Source: Bolinopsis microptera (taxonomy: Eukaryota > Ctenophora > Tentaculata > Lobata > Bolinopsidae). From it: 64,000 nucleotides of DNA. The position numbers were made by a program, and so were the translations under genes. The notes under the pieces are model-generated. The model made no database searches, was not told where the DNA came from, and saw only the letters and a program-made list of their open reading frames with translations. Of the stretch, positions 57,283 to 64,000 are shown in pieces (position 1 is the stretch's first letter; the number at the start of each line of letters is the position of its first letter). The stretch lies in assembly GCF_026151205.1 (NCBI RefSeq), contig NC_087078.1:10550175-10614174 (forward strand), read 5' to 3'.

Positions 57283-57651
57283 AACCAAGTAGTAGAATAA
57301 TATTGATTGCTCAATGAAATAAATGATTACGATTAAAATGTGGTATATAAGTCTTTCGTTTTTGGTGAAGTATTATCAGTTGCCATCATCAACAACAACA
57401 ACAACAGCTATTCCAATTCCTGACATGGTACTCTTCCCACCGCCTCCCGTAAGGTTGCTTAATCGTTTAATAAGCCTTGACACCACCGCTGATTGAAATT
57501 CGCGTGCGATGATGTGAACCCTGCTTGATTCAGGGGATGATGTGAACCCTGCTTGATTCAGGGGATACTGTCATTATGCAGTAATGATCTGGTAGACAGG
57601 TGTTCGTGGACAGTTGTCCGCGGACAGTGGTCGGGCTATCTCGATACTGCC
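57283..57651. mobile_element. 369-bp insertion in right arm of G with 10-bp duplication
   Basis: GAAACTCCTT occurs at 57273-57282 and again at 57652-57661; the left arm has it only once (at about 50680-50695, inverse). The insert starts AACCAAGTAG and contains a tandem GATGATGTGAACCCTGCTTG at 57507-57562. No TIRs were recognised. Confidence 0.8.
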
Positions 57652-57661
57652 GAAACTCCTT

Positions 57662-58229
57662 CCAGACATCCTGATTCGTGTGTTGATCAAATCCCTGATA
57701 TATAAGCCGGGTGAACACAAAACCCTACTGAATGTAGGGGGGAATGGAGCTCGAACCACCTTTTGTTGGCAAGACTAATCATATCGCTTTTATAGTTTCA
57801 ATTGCGAAAAGCAAAATTTGCTAACTTTAAGGCGAACAGATAATATTTGTAATAAATTACACCAATGAAACCAACTGGAATCTTAAGACTATTGTCTGAA
57901 AATCTAAGCAAGACTATTATCGGCTCGAGAATTGAGCATAAATAGTCGACTTCTATCCAGAAACACTATATAGCGGAGTTTTAGGGCCTGAAAAGTGAAA
58001 CGTGCATGCATGCGCGCTAAAACTCTCCTAACTCATCTAGAACATGTAAAATTGCGGGAAACGATGGCGTGTCGACGTGTTGATATTTTAAATCTGATTA
58101 ACGTTCCTTTACCATTATGTTGCGAACGTTAAAATCTTTTAGCGAACGCGTTCACAAACTATTTTTAGTGGTCTGTACCTAATTAATGACGGCTAAACTA
58201 GGTAAATTTGCGCATGAACCTATCAATAT
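57662..58229. other. Right arm of G, middle part, with Y-family segment
   Basis: 57662-57960 is the inverse of about 50390-50690. 57975-58170 is a Y-family segment replacing the 50260-50385 sequence of the left arm. 58170-58229 again matches the left arm (inverse of 50210-50262). Confidence 0.65.
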
Positions 58230-58519
58230 ACTTATAGGGACTGATGAAATCAAAGCAGTTAGTGGCACAGAAATCGAAAGGATTAGTGATTTCATAAATC
58301 AGTAGTCAATGACTAGACAGGGTTATTGAAAATTACAAAGAATAAAATGGCGTCTGGACTTGGGACCAGCTCATAGCACAGTTCATTAATGCAATCTGAA
58401 AACCATTCTGCTAGCTAAAAGTAAAAAATGATTTTGTTAGGTAAAACGTACTGAAAATTAAAATTAAGATTAAAAATTGAAAACGAACTGAACTAAAAAA
58501 AAGAATGACACGTCACGCT

Positions 58520-58970
58520 AAAATATATATTCCGAAGTAAAATTAATCCCAAATTTTCCCCAAATGTTAAAATACTTGTCGACAAAGATTTCAAACCGTT
58601 TGCGCAAGGTGCAGCAATATTAAAACTTTGTCGTGCAAGTTTACGAACTAAATTTTTACAATCCAAAATAAAACTGTTATAAGAACTATTAATACGAGCT
58701 AAACGAACTAACTGACTAATAAATTTACCATAATACTGGCCTTTGGGATTATTCCCATCTAATAGGGATAATTAATGACATCAAAATTATAATCGTTCCT
58801 CTTGTCGTAAAGTTTTTTAAAAAAATTTTCCCTTATAAATATTGATAGTGATAGTAAGACTAATATCTAAAAAGTCAGTTTCACGAACTGAAGTATTATT
58901 TTTATTCATAATCATCTCTGGAGGATATATTTCAATTAAAACTCGTTCTAATAGACCAAAATCATATATA
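58520..58970 (-). pseudogene. Reverse transcriptase C-terminal fragment
   Basis: Reading from 58970 down, peptide blocks are IYPPEMIMNKNNTS, ETDFLDISLTI, DGNNPKGQYYGKFISQLVRL, then FILDCKNLVRKLARQSF. This matches the segment after the catalytic core in a family of animal retroelement RTs, with the YP.E, FLD, P..YG..ISQL.R pattern. Frames are broken near 58830. It lies in an insert absent from the left arm of G. The exact clade is uncertain. Confidence 0.6.
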
Positions 58971-59891
58971 AGACCATACCATGAAGATTATACTTTTCCG
59001 AGCCACCGTTGAGCCTATATTGTTCTAAATCTATGGCTGAGACCCATTGGATATCGGTTAGTTGCTGTCTGATAACTATAAGCGTATCAATGGCTGTTAC
59101 AGTAGGCCCTGAACAGTTGAATACCATCCCCAAGCCAACAGTGATGATTAGTCGAAGCATAATGAAACTAGCCAAGTATTTAGCGAGACACAATGATGAC
59201 AGATGAACTGGCCGATCAAGCACTTTTTGGGATTCCCAGCATAAAATAACAACACCTGTTTCCAAACAGTTAAAGTTAAAGATTATAAACTTACCGTTGC
59301 CTAATTCTGAGAACATGGAACGCACACGTGCCAATATGATTTTACGCGCGAATTACCCAGAATTAACTGAAACTGAATGCTGAAAGAGAATCTTATCAGT
59401 TATCGGCTATCGCGTCGCGCGGGGAATAATTTTGGTCACGTTCATCATTTTGTGTTCCCTTTTAAATACAATTACCAGTGCAGAGAGTGGTTTCAGAAAC
59501 GCAAATTCAACTTGCAAAGATCAATTTACCTGGGTACGGTACCTCGCTCAGGCTTTTGCATTTATTAAGTTAAACACATTGATTTAACATTGAACATATT
59601 ATGGCGATTAAAAATATGTCTATAGCAGATAGGGCGGAATGACAGGTTTAGCAACGCCCAGGAATTACAAGCAGCAAATTCTGCTACTGCTAGTGCTATC
59701 ACGGAGAATCAAATCAAATATTATAGTGGTACCGTGGCATGTCCATTCTTGGTCAGCGTTGTATAGGTTGCATGGATTAGGATAAGTTCCTGCTTGCTGT
59801 TGGCGTTGCTGCGGTGAGGCTGGCTGGAACAATTGTCGGAGAACTCTTTGGCTTCGTTCTCTCTTCACTTCTTTCTCCGCACAAAACTGTT
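58971..59891. other. Right arm of G, distal-middle part
   Basis: Inverse of about 49305-50175, with the mirror copies of the Z-family relic and the possible tetraspanin-like remnant. Frames differ from the left arm by small indels, as expected for drifting non-functional arms. Confidence 0.65.
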
Positions 59892-61183
59892 TAACGTTCC
59901 TTATGTTCCAAACGTTAAAATCTTTTAGCGAACGCGTTCACAAACTATTTTTAGTGAACGTTCCGTACGAATTCACTACAAGTACAACTAAGCTATAAGG
60001 GCAAAATCATCGATTAGAGGCTTTTATCTTAAACTTAAAGAGTGAACCGGAACGTGAAACAGATCCTATTGCACGGTGGAGAACCAAACTAGCAACTTTT
60101 CTATTATGAATACGTTCAGTAGGTGAAATTTATTGTTATTAATTTTTACCTGTCAGATACGTAAAATAACAAAGTAATCTCTCCGTTAGGCGTTCGGGTA
60201 GGAGAAATAAGCAAGCTGATAAGAGACAATAAAATTACAAACGTATGCAATTAGTGTGTGGCGTGAGGTATATTTACTTTAATTTTTAGTGCCGACTTTA
60301 GCTTCAATGATATCACCGCGCACCGTTAACATACTCATAGTCTGGACAGCACCCTTCTAAATCCGAAAAGTGTCATACTTGTAGTAAATATTTGGTAGAA
60401 TTCGGTCCAGGACAAGCTATTAAATTTTTTGCTGCGCTCCGGTCTATCACAGCAGTTTTCCTAATACCGTAGAGAAGTTTTTTTTATTAGAAAATAAAAC
60501 TCGATTACTAGACTCCTAGCCTGATACGAACTAAATTAAAAATTGCTCATAATGAACTTATCATCTTATCATAAATAAAAATAAATGCTGTTAGCTGTGA
60601 GCTTTTGCTGGTCCCATGAATATAATTCAATGGATATGATATAATATAAATATTCATATACTTGCACATTTACGAGTCTTCTGAATCTATTATATTACAT
60701 AATACACGACTTCTCATTTCATAATTCATATCAAACATTTATATACTCATGCAGCGAGAACAGAATATTTAGTGTCGGAACTAACACAATTGCAGTCATA
60801 TTGCCGTGTTGTAAAACGGCCGACCGTTTACTACAAGTTAAGTCAAGTCAAATCAAATCAAAACATAGTTTTAAAAAACGTATACGCTATCTGCAACATT
60901 TGACATCTAGCACAACGTGCACAGTCTGGTTTAGTCAACAATGTTACCTGGGAACCTCAGGCTATCATGTTCATTAATGATTAATGAATAGAGATTCGGC
61001 GGAATGACAGGCTGAGCGCTGCCCAATAATCAACAATGCAGCTCTAAACGCTGCGGACTTGCTATTATAAAAATTGATGAGCGCTCGATTTGAAATCCCG
61101 ACGCGCATAAAAACTGCCACTAACTGCTACTAACTGCCACTAACTGCCACTAACTGCCACTAACTGCTACTGTCGCGCCCGCG
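59892..61183. mobile_element. 1.29-kb insertion in right arm of G with 9-bp duplication
   Basis: AAAACTGTT is at 59883-59891 and 61184-61192, and only once in the left arm (inverse, about 49310-49318). The insert starts with a Y-family segment TAACGTTCCTTATGTTCC and ends with AACTGCCACT units and CGCGCCCGCG. It carries a Z micro-MITE at 60944. No protein recognised. Confidence 0.8.
60944..61029 (-). mobile_element. Z-family micro-MITE, 86 bp, perfect 9-bp duplication
   Basis: TTACCTGGGAACCTCAGGCT...GAGCGCTGCCCAATAA, inverse to the copies at 13718 and 19638. Flanks TCAACAATG at 60935-60943 and 61030-61038 are identical. Confidence 0.92.
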
Positions 61184-61192
61184 AAAACTGTT

Positions 61193-61714
61193 CAATCCGT
61201 GGGAGGCCCTGTTATTCAAATAAAGTTCTGAACCCTCAATCAAGCGTTTAGTTCTAAAACTTTGGTAATGGAAATTGTAGTTTTGTAGCTTTTCTCATAA
61301 CTATCGTCCTATCGAACTGATGATCAATAAACATCACGCAGTTTGCTACAATCAAGTTAGTATAAGGAGTCGTTTACATATCAGCAGAGGGGTCTTCCAA
61401 ATTACAAATGATTACGATTGACCATATAATATTGTAATTTTGGCACAATAGCACAATACTAATAGCGATACCCGGATTTAACATTTAAACAATTTGTAAT
61501 CGTATTGCCATGCAGTGTTTGTGTAACTGTAGTACTAGTTGGTAATCGCTTTTCTTTTCAAAAAGTTAATATTTGTTTCCTTCGATAGTAAATTATTTTG
61601 TCCCAAATTCATATATTTTCTAATAATACAAAATTGTTTTTAGACCAATTATACAATGTCAATAAGTCATGTGGCATGTAAGGCGCCAAAGACAAATTGC
61701 TAAAAGGCTCGGCG
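61193..61714. other. Right arm of G, distal part
   Basis: Close inverse of about 48785-49308, AT-rich, without coding potential I can identify. Confidence 0.6.
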
Positions 61715-61975
61715 CAACTGCAGAAAACTGCCACTAACTGCCACAAACTGCCACTAACTGCTACAAACTGCCACTAACTGCTACAAACTGCCACTAACTG
61801 CTGCAAACTGCGCGCGCAGTGCGTGGGCGCGATTGTAGCAGTTAGTGGCAGTTAGTGGCAGTTAGTGGCAGTTTGTAGCAGTTAGTGGCAGTTTGTGGCA
61901 GTTAGTGGCAGTTTGTGGCAGTTAGTGGCAGTTTGTGGCAGTTAGTGGCAGTTTGTAGCAGTTAGTGACAGTTTC
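61715..61975. repeat. Subterminal AACTGCCACT arrays, inverted (right end of G)
   Basis: Mirror of 48536-48785, with forward units to about 61808 and reverse-complement units from 61834 to 61972. Unit counts differ slightly from the left end. Confidence 0.9.
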
Positions 61976-61997
61976 TTTGCACTTAGCTCCTCCTGTG

Positions 61998-63109
61998 TCC
62001 GGCGGTCGCGCGCTACTGCAAGCGAGAGGGCTATAGTTAGAGCAACACATCGCGCCACAAGTCAAATATTTATCAACATCTTGACTAGCTACGCGGTCCT
62101 TTTCCGCATGCGCTCGCGCTGTGCTCAAAAATTGACGTCGTCAATCAATTAACATCAAGATTTTAGTTTTACATTTGACCTTAATGTCAAAAAATTTCTG
62201 AATTTTCAATCGGTGGTCGATGTTACCTGAGGACCTCAGGATTCGTCCTTACTTCGTCACAGGACGATCGGAGCTCGAAGAGCGTATAGAGTGCTGGCTG
62301 GCGTCGTCCTGTGATGGTCGACGTATTTTTGCTTGCTGGGATCCGGCCGAATGACGCCACATGCAACGTGTAGGGTAAAACTAAAAACGCTTCCCTATAT
62401 GAGATAGTATGACAAAAATTGTTTTGGTCACGTGACCAGTCAATGACATTGATATTTCGCTGCGGACGGTTTGGTGGAGGGTTAGGGTGAACGTTTATAC
62501 ATTATAGGGTCAAAGTTAGGACTAGAGTTGTACACTATTGACATTGTGAGGGTAATGGTTAAGGTTTATCACTAGCGACCTTTTCATCTGACCACAATAT
62601 TGCAAAATGCTATGTTGTATGTCACGTGACAAATTTAGCCGAGGGTCGGAAGACGGAGGTCGGAAGTCAGTGGACTCTGTTGGAGTCCGGCGGACTCCGA
62701 GCGGAATCCGCCGAGCTGGCGGACTCCGCCAAGCTCCGCCGGACTCCGCCGGATTCAAGTCTGGCGGAGAGGTCCGGCGGAGTCCGCCAAGCACTCCGCC
62801 GGAGTCCGCGGCGGACCGGAGTACGCCTAGTGGCTTAGTCCGCGGCGGACCGGAGTACGCCTAGTGGCTTAGTCCGCGGCGGACACTCCACCGAGCCGCC
62901 GCGGAGCCGCTCGGAGTCCGCGGCGGACTTTAAAGTCCGCTCGGAGTCCGCTCGGCTCCGCTTGGAGTCCGCCAAAATGTACTCGAGTCCACTGTAAATA
63001 CATTTTGGCGGAGCACCGCCGGAGTCCGCTCGGAGTCCAGCGGCTCCGCCGGAGTCCGCTCGGAGTCCGGCGGCTCCGCCGCGGACTCGACTCCGCGACG
63101 GATAGTGCC
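61998..63109 (-). mobile_element. Foldback element X, copy 2, right half
   Basis: Resumes the second arm of X at TCCGGCGGTCGCGCG, immediately after element G, and continues through GCATGCGGAAAAGG (inverse), CCTGAGGTCCTCAGG, GGTCACGTGACC and the full GC-rich block (62621-63109). Together with 46683-48506 it makes one X element. Confidence 0.85.
62621..63109 (-). repeat. GC-rich CGGAGTCC block, copy 5
   Basis: Full-length, GTCACGTGAC to GGATAGTGCC. CCTAGTGGCTTAGTCCGCGG is tandemly duplicated at about 62828 and 62861. The 19618 copy carries a Z insertion at a site intact here (62629-62645). Confidence 0.9.
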
Positions 63110-63195
63110 AAATTTTTGGGAATTAAGGTATCATTAATTACGTATCATTTCGACATAACTCGATTCCGATCGAAGTTGTAAATTATTGTAAAACT

Positions 63196-63286
63196 TTACA
63201 GGGCCGCGCTCAGCCTGTCAGTGCATCATTCCGCCGAATCTCTATGTTTATGAACATAATAGCCTGGCCCTGAGGTCCCCAGGTAA
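63196..63286 (+). mobile_element. Z-family micro-MITE, 91 bp, near-perfect 9-bp duplication
   Basis: TTACAGGGCCGCGCTCAGCC...GAGGTCCCCAGGTAA, flanked by TGTAAAACT and TGCAAAACT (one difference). Confidence 0.85.
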
Positions 63287-64000
63287 TGCAAAACTAATAA
63301 CTATGCAAGCCATTAGATATACCACATACCAATTAATTAGCGTCACAGTTGTCTATTTTTCCCGATTTAGGGCACAATTTATTTATTAATAGTACTAGAA
63401 AGCCCGTGGTAACAGGGACGAAGCTAGTAGTATTCTTTGAAAGAAAATTTTAATCGCATCAAAAAATATCCATCTTAACCAAAGATACAGCCGATTTAAA
63501 TCTAAAACACTTTAAACACAACGTAATTACCACAACAAAAACATAATTAATTAGCGTCACAGTTGTCTATTTTTCCCGATTTAGGGCACAATTTAATTAT
63601 TAATAGTATAGTACCTTGCCCAGCAAAAGTTACTGGCTGGTGGTGGTACTGGTACTAGAGACAGAGTTGGTTTAATTTAGACAGACGGCTTGACCTCGCG
63701 CGCGACATTAAGCATGATTTGCACGCGTGGCGCATTCCAATGTTGAAGCAGCATGTTATAGCACGTGATTCAGCCAATCAGAGTACAGGAAGATAAAGTT
63801 GCAAACTTATAATCGGTCCAAAATGGGACTTTTCTGGAGATTTTGAGATAACTCAACAACTACGTTGTCTTAAATTTTCCTTTTAGTAGAGGCTCTTACG
63901 GGCAAAAAGACGTGTTTTCTGCTACGAGTTTAGAGACCTAACCGCTAATTGGACACAATAATATGATGTCTAAGGATCGATAATATGTTAAGAAGTATAA
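63287..64000. other. Intergenic with short direct repeat
   Basis: AATTAGCGTCACAGTTGTCT and TTTTTCCCGATTTAGGGCAC occur at 63336-63375 and again at 63549-63590, flanking about 175 bp. No gene recognised. Confidence 0.55.

Larger units (their letters stand above)
48507..61997. mobile_element. Giant inverted-repeat element G, 13.5 kb, with 4-bp TCCG duplication
   Basis: Ends CACAGGAGGAGC / GCTCCTCCTGTG, flanked by TCCG at 48503-48506 and 61998-62001. Removing it and one TCCG restores the foldback-X sequence CCGCCTCCGGCGGTCG found intact at 18961. The left arm (about 48507-52163) is matched inversely across 55840-61997, where the right arm is lengthened by later insertions at 57283-57651, about 58230-58985 and 59892-61183. 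The central 3.7 kb (52164-55840) holds two further TIR elements. The arms contain possible protein-coding remnants but no recognised transposase. Confidence 0.8.

Noticed and set aside
54261..59993. Single 5.7-kb element bounded by Y-family termini
   Set aside because: The right terminus lies at the edge of a separate 9-bp-duplicated insertion (59892-61183) and no duplication flanks the proposed unit.

Overview
This window is eukaryotic and almost certainly animal. It is AT-rich, has GT-AG introns interrupting phase-1 codons, and contains an LDL-receptor-class-A/rhodopsin-type receptor, an F5/8-type-C (fucolectin-like) exon and a secreted protein with a GPI-anchor-type C-terminus. Its transposon load is of the kind found in aquatic invertebrates: a Penelope-like reverse transcriptase with GIY-YIG domain, MULE transposases, a non-LTR ORF1 relic and a tRNA-like SINE. 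The sequence does not allow a more exact taxonomic placement.

Host genes are few. They are an F5/8C exon pair (4403-5064, +), a large LDLa-repeat GPCR of GRL101 type (9184-13331, -) whose cytoplasmic tail is a 30-bp minisatellite encoding 17 decapeptides, and a two-exon gene for a small secreted, probably GPI-anchored protein (32806-33759, -). Each has one or more single-base deletions, mostly at or beside short A/T runs, and the GPCR also has an in-frame TAG where a Trp codon is expected. Both pseudogene decay and consensus-sequence error are possible.

The rest is nested mobile DNA. A TA-flanked TIR element occurs twice in inverted orientation (1087-3620 and 20160-22390), flanking the GPCR. 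About 2 kb at 15272-17241 is repeated directly at 30050-32628. A 2.6-kb TIR unit (22983-25583) holds a Penelope-like element head to head with a non-LTR ORF1 relic. A 2.5-kb element with a perfect 9-bp target duplication (26568-29075) has a shorter relative at 30584-31032, also with a 9-bp duplication. MULE fragments lie at 38469-39330 and 40427-40870.

From 46.7 to 63.1 kb there is one nested structure. A foldback family (here called X) with GC-rich CGGAGTCC blocks is split by a 13.5-kb inverted-repeat element (here called G, 48507-61997) flanked by a 4-bp TCCG duplication. G is itself invaded by a MULE with TIRs, a MITE with a perfect 8-bp duplication, inserts with 9- and 10-bp duplications, and a retroelement fragment.

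Two themes recur. Most repeat families are palindromic or foldback at several scales. GC-rich hairpins closed by a C-GAA-G triloop occur in several unrelated families. A tiny 62-91-bp MITE family (here called Z, termini TTACTGGG / CAGGTAA) is supported by 8-9-bp target duplications at four sites, one with an empty site in the same window. The family letters are labels made here, not established names.
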